Source: Aedes albopictus (taxonomy: Eukaryota > Arthropoda > Insecta > Diptera > Culicidae). From it: a DNA stretch of 64,000 bases. The stretch spans positions 333,046,421 to 333,110,420 of the forward strand of contig NC_085138.1 of NCBI RefSeq assembly GCF_035046485.1, in the 5' to 3' direction. The notes beneath the pieces were generated by a model. It made no database searches. It had not been told where the DNA came from and saw only the letters and a program-made list of their open reading frames with translations. The position numbers and the translations under genes were made by a program. Positions 11,031-21,261 of this stretch are shown here, in pieces (the first letter of the stretch is position 1; the number at the start of each line of letters is the position of its first letter).

Positions 11031-12335
11031 TTACCAAAACTGTACACTACGTCAGCGAGCTGCTGCAACGTGATACAAAAGGAAGGTTAATAAATATATT
11101 AATATTCAGACAATGAACCCTGCAAAATAAACTTATGGAAAAAATCGAATTGTTTTTTCCACCATCTTGGTTTTTAACATTTTTTTTGAAATTCACGAAA
11201 AAAATCATCATCATTGATTATTTTTTTTTATCAAGTATACCTTAGAGTTAGAGCTATTCCATCAATGCGCAAAGAATAAACTTCGCATTGGCCATGCCCT
11301 ACACACATCAACTGACTTCTAGTTTAGAATTTAAATTCAATTACATAAATGTTCTATTAAAAGCTGTTCATATTCAAAATTCGCTTGAACCCTATAGACA
11401 GGTTTCGAACATATCTCATCAGAAGCTGTCAACTTAACATCACCATCGACCGTCACTGTTTAGGATCAACCCGAACAAAAAACCCTTCTTCCCTGTTGCA
11501 CCACCGGGAACGACACCACCACGCCCGAACGCAAGAATATTATAATCCTGGCCACTCATTTGTATTAATTACGGTCTGGTAAAAATTGTAATTAAAGATT
11601 ACAATCGCGGCTTCATGCGCCCCGTTACGGTGCTGTAGACATTCAACAGCCACGAACAAAAAAAAGCTGGGTGGTGGCGGTGGTAGCCATAGGAGAATTG
11701 AATATTTTTTGCCGCGGTTAGGTGCAGCAACGAAAAAGGACGATGCAAGACTGGCGAGGCGGCGATGACTGAAATGGTAGGGTGAATGTTGCGAAGCCTG
11801 TCTCTGTGGTTGGATTGGAGCGACAGCAACATCAAGGAACTGCTGCACGAGCGCACGCTTAAACCAACCGACCGGTAGTAATTCGCTTAGGATTTCACCA
11901 AGCGTGACGCCCACTTGAGTTCGGTAGGCAGACGATATTTATGAAAATTTGTCCCTCCGAACTCCGAAGCAACAATTTTCACATTTTGTTCGGCTTGAAC
12001 ATCCTTGGCTTGGAACGGCGCAGCCAGGGCGGAGGATTACGGACGAACGTCAAGCTGCCTATGATTACCAAAAATACCAGGAAAATTCCGCTGCAGTTAA
12101 TAAGAGGAGAAGATGGATTAGCGGCAACAACGGAACTAAGCTAAGACCCGTTGCTGCTCGAGGTACCAGCGAAGTGCCCTTCAATTGGAATATTGCGTGC
12201 AATATTATGCTGAAAAGGAGGAATATTTTTGTTCAACGTTTGTATGTTGTCCCGAGGAACGAATGATTACTGAAATTATGTAGAGTTTATTTTTCTGTTT
12301 GGGTTGAGCTATATTTCAATGTGGTGTGTTTTTTT
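11031..12335. other. Unassigned intergenic sequence
   Basis: No recognised repeat or gene. Short open frames (11540-11914 minus, 124 codons; 11949-12266 plus, 105 codons) have no known domain and overlap each other's antisense. I see no splice-bounded exon chain that I could defend. Confidence 0.4.
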
Positions 12336-12339
12336 TCAA

Positions 12340-12455
12340 CCCTTCAGCGAGCGCGCTGTTGTAAAAAGTACAACACTACAAAAAAAAGCTCGCTCGTCCT
12401 ATGCAGCGTGAGCGCGGTGCAGTTTCGGTTGCTTGATGGCGCGCGTCCTGAAAGG
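12340..12455. mobile_element. Short TTAA MITE, CCCTTCAGCGAGCGCGC termini
   Basis: The left end CCCTTCAGCGAGCGCGC and the complement of the right end CCTTTCAGGACGCGCGC match over most of 17 bases. Flanks are TCAA on the left (one change from TTAA) and TTAA on the right. The 116-bp, GC-rich unit stands out from its AT-rich surroundings. Immediately downstream, 12456-12510 is one end of the 'TTAAGGCGAAACTGG' palindromic MITE found complete at 19438-19724. Confidence 0.7.
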
Positions 12456-12525
12456 TTAAGGCGAAACTGGATGCATTTCGTCATTTTTTAGTTCTTGAAT
12501 GTTTATGAACCTTCGTCGTGCATTA

Positions 12526-12720
12526 GGGTCATTATGACCCAAAGCGCGATTTCAAGCATTAATATCTCATTTGTTAATTAACTTATCATAATGAAACTTC
12601 TTGACTTTAATAATTTTGCAGAAACGAAGAATTACAAAAAAAAAAAATGTTTTCTCAAGGTGAAACCAAAATGGCTCAACAAAAAAAGTTACGAATCATG
12701 CATTGGGGTCATTATGACCC
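12526..12720. repeat. Paired 15-bp palindromes GGGTCATTATGACCC
   Basis: The perfect palindrome GGGTCATTATGACCC occurs at 12526-12540 and 12706-12720, each preceded by GCATT[A/G]. The spacing is 180 bp. Because each copy is its own complement, they can serve as inverted termini of a small AT-rich MITE. Alternatively they are paired binding sites for a dimeric protein. The interior has poly-A and no gene. Confidence 0.6.
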
Positions 12721-12886
12721 AGAAATTCAAACTCTTATAGGATGATTATTTGTTCACCAATTCAAATGACCACTGTTTTATTTGATAAATTATTTCATCA
12801 AGAATTTGTTGAGTTGATATGTTGAAAAAGTGGTTTCGAGAACATTGGCCACCGGGAATCTGCTACACAGGGCACCATGTCGGACA

Positions 12887-13900
12887 TGTGGGATTAGCCT
12901 GGGACACGGTTTATATGGGAAAACATAAAAAAAATGAAAAAAAAACTCTAGCTCCTGTATACTTTTTGAGTTACATTTTAGTCCCATATTCTTCTTCTTC
13001 TTCTTGGCGTAACGTCCTCATTGGGACAAAGCCTGCTTCTCAGCTGTTCTATGTTCTATGAGCACTTCCACAGTTATTAACTGAGAGCTTCCTCTGCCAA
13101 TGACCATTTTGCATGCGTATATCGTGTGGCAGGCACGAAGATACTCTATGCCCAAGGAAGTCAAGGAAATTTCCTTTTCGAAAAGATCCTGGACCGACCG
13201 GGAATCGAACCCGTCACCCTCAGCATGGTCATGCTGAATACCCGTGCGTTTACCGCCTCGGCTATATGGGCCCTTTTAGTACCATAACAAATGTGCAAAA
13301 TTTCAGATCGATCGGTAAACTATATTTTAGCGCCCGCCATTTTTAGTTTTTCGTACGATTTACTATGGGGAAAATTTACTTCTTTAAAAAAAATCGATTA
13401 AGGTCACCCCTTGATCCCTAAAAATATATCGATGAATGATTTCTTTAGAAAACTTCACGAGGAATCGGACCTCCGAAGACCGCAAATCGATGCGACGTTC
13501 GTGGAAAAAGTTATTAAGCCTTACCCGATCGATAAAATGACGAGATTTTATTATTTATTGTTATTCCTTACATGTTGAACAGCGTTGGCAAGCCGTTCGG
13601 TTTTCAGTCAATAACTTTTTCCACATGCCTTAGATCGCTTTCCAGTCTTCGGAAGGTTGGTTCCTCGTTAAATTTCCAACAGAAATTATCCATCGATTTA
13701 TTTTTAGGGGTAACCTGTGGTGATTTTTTTTTTATTTTCGCCATAGCAAATCGCATGAAAAGCTTAAAACGGTTGGAGCTAAAATATAGTTTCTCCAATT
13801 GAACTGAAATTTTGCACAGTTGACATGGGGCCAAAATGGAACTCAAAAAGTGTACAGGAGTAAAATGTCTTCTTGTGTTCCACGCTAATGTGGGATAGCA
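12887..13900. mobile_element. Imperfect palindromic element split by Feilai
   Basis: After removing the SINE at 12989-13273, the left arm (about 12887-13560) pairs with the right arm (about 13575-13900). Paired anchors are 'gattagcctgggacac' with 'gtgttccacgctaat', 'actttttgagtt' with 'aactcaaaaagt', 'aaactatattttag' with 'ctaaaatatagttt', and 'gaaaaagttatt' with 'aataactttttc'. The centre is near 13570. No coding capacity; a large palindromic MITE. Confidence 0.75.
12989..13273 (-). mobile_element. Feilai-type tRNA-derived SINE
   Basis: On the minus strand from 13273 it starts GGGCCCATATAGCCGAGGCG (A box TAGCCGAGGCGG) and has the B box GGGTTCGATTCCC. The body includes 'ggaaatttccttgacttccttgggcat' and ends GTTACGCCAAG(AAG)n at 12989. 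Flanking 13-bp target duplications TTTTAGTCCCATA (12976-12988) and TTTTAGTACCATA (13274-13286) differ at one base. Full length, 285 bp. It inserted into the palindromic element around it. Confidence 0.92.
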
Positions 13901-13904
13901 CTAC

Positions 13905-14100
13905 ATTTTTACAGTAGTTGTGGAATATCTCGCGTTCTGGACCACTTAGAAGGATACTGTCTCCGGCAAAGTTGCTCAGAAGACTAAGAACTTGCACATA
14001 GAAAACAATTTAGTTCGCAAATCACTCACTGCGAGGCGCTAGTGTTCTTAGAAGCTTCCAGTTCAGTCTGAACGTTGTATATCTTGTGTTCTGGACTACT
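13905..14100 (-). repeat. Inverted copy of the 16.1-16.9 kb satellite-like repeat
   Basis: The reverse complement carries the same units as 16093-16860: 'cagtatccttctaagtggtccagaacgcgagatat', 'gcaagttcttagtcttctgagcaac' and 'gaagcttctaagaacact'. The copies at 14 kb and 16.5 kb face each other and enclose the LTR-bounded element. Confidence 0.7.
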
Positions 14101-14130
14101 TCATTCTTAGCGATCCAGATCGTGAGATCG

Positions 14131-15600
14131 TGCTATGCTGTCAGTTCGAACGATTGCCAACCATTCGAATACAAACACTACAAATCATGCATGTAAAATA
14201 CACGAGCGAATAAAGAGTGAAGTTGTCTTGATTTGGAAGTTGAGCTGAAAACAACTGTGTTGTATAGTGAAACGGAAGAAATACCCTGACTCAACATTTT
14301 AAAGTGGTACGAGGATAAAATAGCTGAAGTTTAGCTGAAAGTTAGTGTAGAGTGTGATCTCAAGTGGTGAACATTGCTGGCAAAGCGGTCGGAAAGAGTG
14401 CCGGCGTTGGACGAGGCGTTTTGTGCGAGCTAGGTAAGACAAAAGAAAGTGTGCTTTCGGAAAGTTTTTGGTCACCATTGTGAATTTCGTTGGAGCAAGT
14501 CATCGGCAAGGTTTTGCGTGGCTTTACAAAAGCTCGCCATTGTGTAGTTGAACGCCATAGTGTAAAAGAAATCTTTTATGCGGAAATTGTATTGAAGTGT
14601 GGTGTTCTTTTTTTTCGATATGCCGGTCGTAAGTGACGCCAATATTCGTCATCTTGAGTGTGCGTTTGCGCTATTGTACCAGCGACGCGTGGTGTGAATT
14701 TCAATCGAAGTGATCAGAGGTGTCCATTTGTGCTAAAAAAAATCGGTTGAGGATCAGCAGCGGTTATTGTATTTCGGCGTGGTTTGGTGTAGCTATTCAG
14801 CAGCGGTTTTTGTCATTCCGGAACAACCTTCTGTCTGAAATCTGGTCCGGGCGCACTACTGGAGAACACGGTTAAGAGGGATTCCCAGATTACGACCAAT
14901 TTTGTGACTACGGAAGGAAAGATCGCGATTTCATTAAATGTGATCTCGGCTCACAGGGGGCAGATCAAAGTAGTTAAGAATTCTGAACCGCGGCACAATG
15001 TGGCGCTTCAGGAAGTTGCAGCAAGGGCCCGAATATCATCTAAAAGGCGATTTGAAAGTTCGGATGAAGATGAGCCGTTCCAGAGCACCTCATCTCGACA
15101 GGTTCTGCTTCCTCCTACTCCTCCGCCAGCTAGAAGAGAAGTTCATCCTACTGTATTGCAATCCTACGATGAAACGCAAGCCACACACAACGATAAGCGA
15201 ACACCGCGGATAATATCTCCCCAGAGTAGTGAAAAATTCGAAGTACGGCGATCAAAAAGGTTCAAGAAGAAGAAAATAGATTCAGATTTTGTTTATACTA
15301 TGTAAGTATTATTGGAACAAATGTTCTATCTGAAATTAAGATAAAAGTGTTCGAATTTAATACTTTTTATTTAGTTATTGACGTTTTAAACTTAAGGAAA
15401 GAGGAATTGAAAGATTTGAAATCTGAATAGTTTATTTCAAGCGTGTGCTATGCTGTCAGTTCGAACGATTGCCAACTATTCGAATACAAACACTAAAAAT
15501 CATGCATGTATGATACACGAGCGAATATAGAGTGAAGTTGTCTTGATTTGGAAGTTTTGTATATTGAAACGGAAGAAATACCCTGACTCAACATTTTAAA
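14131..15600 (+). mobile_element. Short LTR-bounded retroelement remnant
   Basis: Direct repeats 14131-14303 (173 bp) and 15446-15600 (155 bp) both start TGCTATGCTGTCAGTTCGAA and end 'ccctgactcaacattttaaa'. The second has an internal 18-bp gap. One base after the first repeat comes TGGTACGAGGAT, which resembles an initiator-Met tRNA primer-binding site (TGGTAGCAGAGGAT type). The 1.14-kb interior holds only one frame of note (14904-15305). No matching TSD is visible. It is probably a strongly deleted Ty1/copia-type element or a terminal-repeat miniature element. Confidence 0.6.
14904..15305 (+). CDS. Short basic ORF inside LTR remnant
   Basis: 133 codons from an ATG in the context 'gtgactacgg' upstream of GGAAAG; there are earlier frames but no longer ones. 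The protein is basic and low in complexity: a Ser/Glu/Asp patch around residues 45-60 (SSDEDE), a Pro-rich patch (LPPTPPPARR) at about 70-77, and a Lys/Arg-rich end. The end (RRSKRFKKKK) resembles the linker after the integrase of copia-type polyproteins. The stop TAA lies inside a GTAAGT splice-donor-like sequence at 15301. No catalytic motif is present. Best read as a retained fragment of a retrotransposon polyprotein; a domesticated peptide is possible but unsupported. Confidence 0.35.
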   Translation: MTTEGKIAISLNVISAHRGQIKVVKNSEPRHNVALQEVAARARISSKRRFESSDEDEPFQSTSSRQVLLPPTPPPARREVHPTVLQSYDETQATHNDKRTPRIISPQSSEKFEVRRSKRFKKKKIDSDFVYTM

Positions 15601-15719
15601 CTAGCAACCCTGTGGACGACGGAAAAACACACTTCTGGCAGCCTTATTTGATGTTTTGTTTTGATTCTGCGTTCCGTTTCATCCCGTTCCATTAGCAGAA
15701 TGACGTTTGAACCATTTTT

Positions 15720-16036
15720 AAGGGCCTGTCCATAAACTACGTAGACTATGATGGGGGGGGGGGGGGGGGGGGGGGTTCAGGCCAAAGTCTACGCTCCATA
15801 CAAATTTCCAAATTTTTATATGACATAAAATCCGTGATCACGTCTTCCCTCGGATAGGAAGTAAAGCCGTAGGTCCCGGCCCATGTGTTGATGGGTTCGA
15901 TATGTAGGGTCCTCAGGTGTGGTGGCTGTCTCCCTGGGGCGTCGGAATTTAAGGCTTAGCTCCTAGACCCAGCCGACGTAAAACACAACTGGCGCCGAAC
16001 GGTGCTAGTTGGCCAGAAAGAGAAGAAGAAGAAGAA
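15720..16036. mobile_element. MITE fragment with poly-G, then retroposon tail
   Basis: 15720-15830 has the 'cctgtccataaactacgtaga' end common to a mosquito MITE class, followed by an uninterrupted run of more than 20 G (about 15751-15775). 15837-16036 reads 'cttccctcggataggaagtaaagccg', passes 'ctcctagacccagcc', and ends in (AAG)n at 16020-16036. This looks like the 3' end of a retroposon joined to the MITE fragment. The poly-G length may be unreliable in assembly. Confidence 0.5.
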
Positions 16037-16092
16037 TGTGAACGATGTGCAGATTAGAGGGGGTCAAATTAGAAAATAGTCAGATTAGATGC

Positions 16093-16860
16093 CGAAGACA
16101 GTATCCTTTTAAGTGGTCCAGAACAGGGATGGGAACACTCATTTGGAAAGAGTTACACTCACTTGCTATTTTCTCATCTCAGAAGCATGCTATCAAAAAA
16201 CAGTGTATGGAGCACTTTTACCTTGTGGTTTTATCTCAAACTTCCCCGAATAAAGTAAGGGTCGAACACGCATACCAAAGTCGTGACAGAGCGTTGAAGG
16301 TAACTCTCCACGAGATGAGTGTAATTTGCATTCATCTCGTGGAGACTCATCTTCATAGCCCTCTCACAACTTTGGTATGCGTGTACGACGCTTGATGTGT
16401 TCGGCAAAGTTTTAGCTAACACCACAAGCTAAAAGTTCTCCATACACTGTTTTTTAATAGCATGCTTCTGAACTGAGAAAATACCAAGTGAGTGTAACTT
16501 TTTCCAAGTGAGTATTCCCATCCCTGGTCCAGAACGCGAGATATTCGACGTTTAGACTGATGCGCAAGCTCATAAGAACACTAGCATCACGCAGTGTGTG
16601 TTTCTTGAACTAAATTGTTTCCTATGTTATAGCTTTTTGTATTCTTAGAAAGTGTGCCAAAGACAGTATCCTTCTAAGTGGTCCAGAACGCGAGATATAC
16701 GACGATTATTCTGAACTGGAGGCTCCCCACGCAGTTTTCTATGTGCAAGCTCTTAGTCTTCTGAGCAACTTTGCCGAATACTGTATCCTTCTAAGTGGTC
16801 CAGAACACGAGATATACGACGTTTCGAATGAACTGGAAGCTTCTAAGAACACTATCAGGT
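16093..16860 (+). repeat. Satellite-like repeat split by a hAT MITE
   Basis: The unit containing 'agacagtatcctt.taagtggtccagaac.cgagatat' begins at about 16093, 16661 and 16773. Subtracting the 403-bp MITE and its 8-bp target copy gives periods of about 157 and 112 bp. Diverged blocks 'gcaagctcttagtcttctgagcaac' and 'ctaagaacact' alternate with it. It has an inverted partner at 13905-14100. No coding sense. Confidence 0.7.
16124..16526. mobile_element. hAT-type palindromic MITE, TSD GTCCAGAA
   Basis: The 403-bp unit begins CAGGGATGGGAACACTCA and ends with the complement CCATCCCTG. The arms pair nearly throughout, around a centre at 'ccacgagatgagtgtaatttgcattcatctcgtgg' (about 16310-16345). 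A perfect 8-bp duplication GTCCAGAA lies at 16116-16123 and 16527-16534. The CAGGG ends and 8-bp duplication are typical of hAT elements. A related, more diverged copy is at 51795-52164. Confidence 0.93.
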
Positions 16861-16861
16861 A

Positions 16862-17265
16862 TCAGAAGGCCAGCTCCAGAGGCACGTTATCCTCCATTTG
16901 GGATATTTGTGCCATTGCCATATATATAAGCCCATCATTTTCCTGAGGGAGAATGGGACAAGGGATGGGTATTAGGAAAGGGAAAGGTGATGAAATAGAA
17001 CGGGGTGCCCTAGAAGAGGGAAAGAACGCATAAGCGCAACTAGAGATCATAGCCCATACCACAACGGGTTTAATCAGTGCTCTGAAAAGAACACTGTAAA
17101 ACGTGTAGTGTAAGTGTAATGAGAGCCTATAGCTCATTGGAGGTAGCTTGTGACGTAATGCGACTTTCAATATGACATTATAAAAGGCACGTCATCGAAA
17201 GCATCCTCAATATTCAAGAAATCTCCCAAGCAAAAACTGCGTTTGAGCGTGAGCTTTATTGAAAA
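16862..17265 (-). pseudogene. LINE reverse-transcriptase relic (hAT target)
   Basis: On the minus strand, 17265-17170 encodes a motif-A-like stretch (GDFLNIEDAFDDV, compare FLDIEGAFDNV of Jockey/I/R1-type elements). Further on, about 17080-17050 gives an LNPLWYGL-like stretch. Stops and frame changes separate the pieces. The reading continues upstream across the 2-kb hAT-like insertion into 19264-19330. An old non-functional RT fragment from a LINE class different from the RTE-like copies. Confidence 0.6.
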
Positions 17266-17273
17266 CGTATAGG

Positions 17274-19255
17274 CAGAGCCGTAGCGTGGTCCCACAGCGC
17301 CCTTGGCAAGCATCCAGATTGGCGCCCCACGACAATTAGACGTTATTATTTTGCTTATTTTTTTATTCAAAGTTATAATTACGTTTTCAAAGTTCTCAAA
17401 GAGTATAAGTACGAACACATTTTGCATTTCAAGAATCATACTAAGACCAGCACAATAGTTAAAAATGACATTTCAGACTCTTAACATGAATGATGCATAC
17501 ATTTGTTGAGGAAATCCTAGTTTTCTCGGATTTTTTTTAAATAATTTTGTTTTCAAAAACACTGAATTGAATTTCAGGAGCTTTCAAAAATCCTCAATCG
17601 TTTTTACTAATTTTTGGCTATAGCTTCAATTGATTTTACCAGAATTTTCTAATAACTTCATCAAAAGTTTCTTCTGAAGTTCAATCAAAATATTGCTTAG
17701 AAGATCTGTAAGAAAATCATCAGGAATCATTAGACAAACCATGGAAATAAAGGAACATCAGGAGAAATTCCTGAAGGAATCTCTATATGAGTTTTTGTTA
17801 AAATCTCTGGAAGAATTTTTGCTGGATTCATTGAATGAAATTATGAAAGAGATTGTGGAAGAAGTCCTGCATTTATTCGGAGGAATAAATGATTTAAATG
17901 TTCAAGAAATTAAGGTAAGCATTCTAAGTGGAATTCATCGAGTATTTTTTGCAGGATTTCATGGAGCAATTCGTGAAGAAATTTTGGATGAAGTAAATGT
18001 CAGATTTTCCAACGGAAAACCTGTAGAAATTTATGAATATGTTCCAAATTTATAATTTTATGGAGGAATTTATGAAGACATTTATGAAAAATTTTCTTGT
18101 GAAATTCTAGCAGAAATTTATGGATCAATCGCTAGTGAGCATGGTACAGCTTCAAAGAAGATTTTCTTTTAAAAATCCCTAGAAAAAATTCTGAAAGAAT
18201 TCATTTTCAGAGGGACTTCTGAAGGAATCCCTGGAGTGATTTCTAATGGAATATCTGCAGGATTTTTTCATAGGAATCCATGGAGGAATTACTAAACATC
18301 TACTGAAAGGTTACTTAGTAATCCTTATAGACATTTTTTGCAGGAATCCATTGAAGGAAATTATTGAATATCCATGTAAAAATGTCGAGAGGGATCCTTT
18401 GACTCATTTCTGAATAAATTTCTAGATAACTTCCTGAAAACCTCCCTGAAGGCATTTCTAAAGGGATTCTTCGGGAATTTTTAGTAAGAATCTCCAGAAA
18501 ATTTTTTTATTTGTTTTTTGTTTTAGTAATCTTTGGAGGAGATTTTGAGAGAATTTCAGGAGAAATTCTTTGAAAATTTTCCAAAGAAATCCCTTGAGGA
18601 ATTTCTGAAATATTTTTTTGAAAGATTTTCTTAAAGAAACCCAGGAAAATCCGAAGAAAAACCTAGTGAAAATTATGAAGAAATTCCCGAAATATTTCAT
18701 TTGTTTTGAGGGCATGAACATAAATAAAATCATTGGTTGTTTTGTTGGGTGAATACGACTTGAATGATTTTTGTTAGTTTTACAGGAGTTTAAGCCCAAA
18801 GAAACATTTATTGGTAATAACAATAAGACGATCAGAAAAACCATCGTCTAAATATTTTTTATTCAAGATACTTGTTGTAAACACTCTAAATTATGTCAAT
18901 AAATAAGTTTTCAGAAATTTTCAGAGAAAAACTTTCACTAGAATTTCGAAAACTTATTGATTTTGCTTTGCTCGTTTAAAAAAGTAAACTAAACAACTAA
19001 AATAGCTTCTCAAAATAAAAAAAAAAAACAAGCTAAATTCCCAGGTAACATCATGATAAATAATCTAGAGTCCGAATTTTTGAGAATAACGTAATGTAAA
19101 AAACTGATCGAAATTAAGAAATTTTGAAGTCTTGGTAACATACAAGAAAACAATAGCATCATACTGTTCCTTCTAGCCTTAGACCTTTTCGGCGCCCCTT
19201 AGAGGCTGGCGCCCTTGGCGGGGGCCAACCTGGCCAACCCCACGCTACGGCTCTG
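17274..19255. mobile_element. 2-kb hAT-like element, TIR CAGAGCCGTAGCGTGG
   Basis: It starts CAGAGCCGTAGCGTGG at 17274 and ends with its exact complement at 19240-19255. A perfect 8-bp duplication CGTATAGG lies at 17266-17273 and 19256-19263. Subterminal sequence repeats 'gcgcccttggc' in inverted orientation. No transposase frame was found. The middle (about 17574-18690) is a degenerate tract of 'gaattcctgaagga' type motifs. The 120-codon frame at 17693-18055 lies in that tract and is an artefact of it. A second copy end lies at about 31795-32175. Confidence 0.92.
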
Positions 19256-19437
19256 CGTATAGGGGAACGGAGCCGAAAATTATTCCTGGATGGGATTTGA
19301 TCATTACTAGAAGTGAATGGTATCAATATATGTTTGCATTAAACATTCTTCTAGAAGCTAGACCCCCAAACCCACGGAAAATCTTTTGATTTTCCAATGA
19401 AAATTGGCAACTTCCGGTTTTCCGTGCTTGCAATTAA

Positions 19438-19724
19438 GGCGAAACTGGAAGCATTTCCTCATTTTTTTGGTTTTTTATTTTCTATCTAATAAATAAAGCA
19501 ATATTTTCAAAATCGGTTTTCGTACACATGTACAGTATGGATCAAGGTATCTTCTGATTTTTTTTGAGGTGGAAAATGGGGAAAAACATTTTCCATCACA
19601 AAAAAATCAGAAGATACCTTCATTCATACTCTTCATGTGTACGAAAACCGATTTTGAAAATATTGCATCGTTATTTAATAAAAAGTCAAAAACCAAAAAG
19701 TGAGGAAATGCTTCCAGTTTTGCC
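19438..19724. mobile_element. Palindromic TTAA MITE (GGCGAAACTGG)
   Basis: It starts GGCGAAACTGGAAGCATTTC after TTAA (19434-19437). Its right end is the complement GGCAAAACTGGAAGCATTTC before TTAA (19725-19728). The arms pair for about 140 bases each with the centre near 19580; for example 'atcagaagatacctt' pairs with 'aaggtatcttctgat'. The right TTAA is shared with the left terminus of the next MITE, so it inserted exactly at that element's end. A half copy is at 12456-12510. Confidence 0.9.
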
Positions 19725-19759
19725 TTAAGAACAAACGTCTTGAAATCCCGCTTCAAAAG

Positions 19760-19794
<35 letters not shown>

Positions 19795-20629
19795 GTGTAC
19801 CCACCATCAGCGCAAGGATTACCTATGGCTGCAGAATCATACCGGAAGAGAATGATCTACCTGATGGTTTGTTGTAGCAGGGTAAGCTAAATTCACTGGA
19901 GACCTTCGGAATACAACACGATGGTTGTTATCTCGTGACAAAGTCTGGCCACCCCACGAATATTTGTCCAGAAACCAGTTCATTTAGCTTCCTTAGGCTA
20001 CCCCTCCCAATATCCCAAGTATCATGTAATTTGAATATATTTAATTATATAGTTGACCAATTACCTGATTTTACCTGAAACAATAAATATTATGATTATG
20101 ATAAATAGAATGTTACATTACAATTACAACTTTATTTACCTGAACAGCGCTGAAACAAATCGTAATTTTATTAAAGTTAAAGTTAAAATCAAGCAAATAA
20201 CACGGAAACAAATGGTATAATAGTAAAAAAAAAAAACAAAATAAAAAAATAAAACAAAACACAGAAAAATAAACCAAATTTTGATCTCATTATTTTCCTG
20301 CATTTAAACCAAGCTGGAAAAATACGAAATCAAAATTGGTTATGGTAGATCTTACACCGTAACGCACCATTATAAGGTGATCTACCCACGCTACGGGTAT
20401 CTTGAAATCCCGCTTCAAAAGTGCATCAGAACTTCAAACGCACAAATCTCAAGAAGCGACCTTTAAACAACAGTGAATTTGATTATTCTGTTCTTGCTCA
20501 CTTGTAATAAGCTTAAAATAAGAAGATCAGGTGTGCTGTTTTTGTTTACGAAGAGATTTGTGTGCTCGAAATCGTAAGTAGGTGCCAAAGTCGATCATTG
20601 TGGGATTCTAACAAGTCTGTCCTTAAGGT
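19725..20629. mobile_element. TTAA MITE (TTAAGGACA type) split by a retroposon
   Basis: This is the same family as 7229-7480. The left end TTAAGAACAAACGTCTTGAA is at 19725 and the right end, the complement of TTAAGGACAGACTTGTTAGA, finishes at 20629. It is interrupted after 36 bases by a 638-bp retroposon (19762-20399) with a 24-bp TSD. Confidence 0.88.
19762..20399 (-). mobile_element. Retroposon with (CAT)n tail and 24-bp TSD
   Basis: The 24-base stretch at 19738-19761 (TCTTGAAATCCCGC...AAAAGTG) is repeated exactly at 20400-20423. Between them is a 638-bp unit whose plus-strand left edge is a (GAT)n run (19761-19792). On the minus strand this is a 3' (CAT)n microsatellite tail, as in several LINE clades. 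There is no open frame. It contains A/T-rich runs at 20220-20290. It is a 5'-truncated LINE or a SINE of unidentified family. Confidence 0.85.
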
Positions 20630-21044
20630 TTTCGGGTGATTTTATTACCAGCCATGTGTTTGCAAGGAGATTGAGGCACACATTGAGGCGCATGGTTGTT
20701 GATGTCTACGCTATCCATATTGAGGGTCATTAAAATATGACGACCATCGATTAACGGGAAGGAAGGTGACACTCCAAATATTGAGCATACGAAAAAAGCG
20801 GGACATAGGGGGAAAGAGAGTTGAAAATGCCCCAAAGCTGATGGACGCAATTTTTGAATGTTTTCATGAGGTGCATCATACCCCATGGCAAATGGCCTTT
20901 TTGCACCACTTCTGTTTTACGAACCAGTTTTAAAAATCGCTGTAAATCAATTAAAATGCAATAATTTAATGAATGTTTTTGCTGAAGTATCGAGCAAATT
21001 TTGTCTAGTTGCTGTTACCACGTTGAAAGCCTGACAAATGAAAC
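20630..21044. other. Unassigned sequence
   Basis: No family recognised. A minus frame at 20623-20886 (87 codons) has no known motif. Confidence 0.35.
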
Positions 21045-21046
21045 TA

Positions 21047-21259
21047 CCGTAAACTGGGGTGTAGTTGATCAGTGGGGTGAACCTGATCACTCAATTACCC
21101 GCGGATATCGACTTTCAAGGAAGCAAAAATTCTATTTTAACCATTCGTAATCTAATGACGTAACATTAGAATGGAATGATAACTTCCTTGAAAGTCGATA
21201 TCCGTGAGTAATTGAGTGATCAGGTTCACCCCACTGATCAACTATACCCCAGTTTACGG
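21047..21259. mobile_element. 213-bp palindromic TA MITE
   Basis: The ends CCGTAAACTGGGGT and complement, flanked by TA on both sides (21045-21046, 21260-21261). About 85 bases of each arm pair almost perfectly, including 'gttgatcagtggggtgaacc', 'tgatcactcaattac' and 'gatatcgactttcaaggaag'. High arm identity suggests recent activity. TA duplication suggests a Tc1/mariner-class source of transposase. Confidence 0.92.
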
Positions 21260-21261
21260 TA

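Noticed and set aside
17693..18055. 120-codon helical plus-strand ORF
   Set aside because: Lies entirely in the degenerate 'aattcctgaagga' tract inside the hAT-like element; its Leu/Glu-rich pattern comes from the motif.
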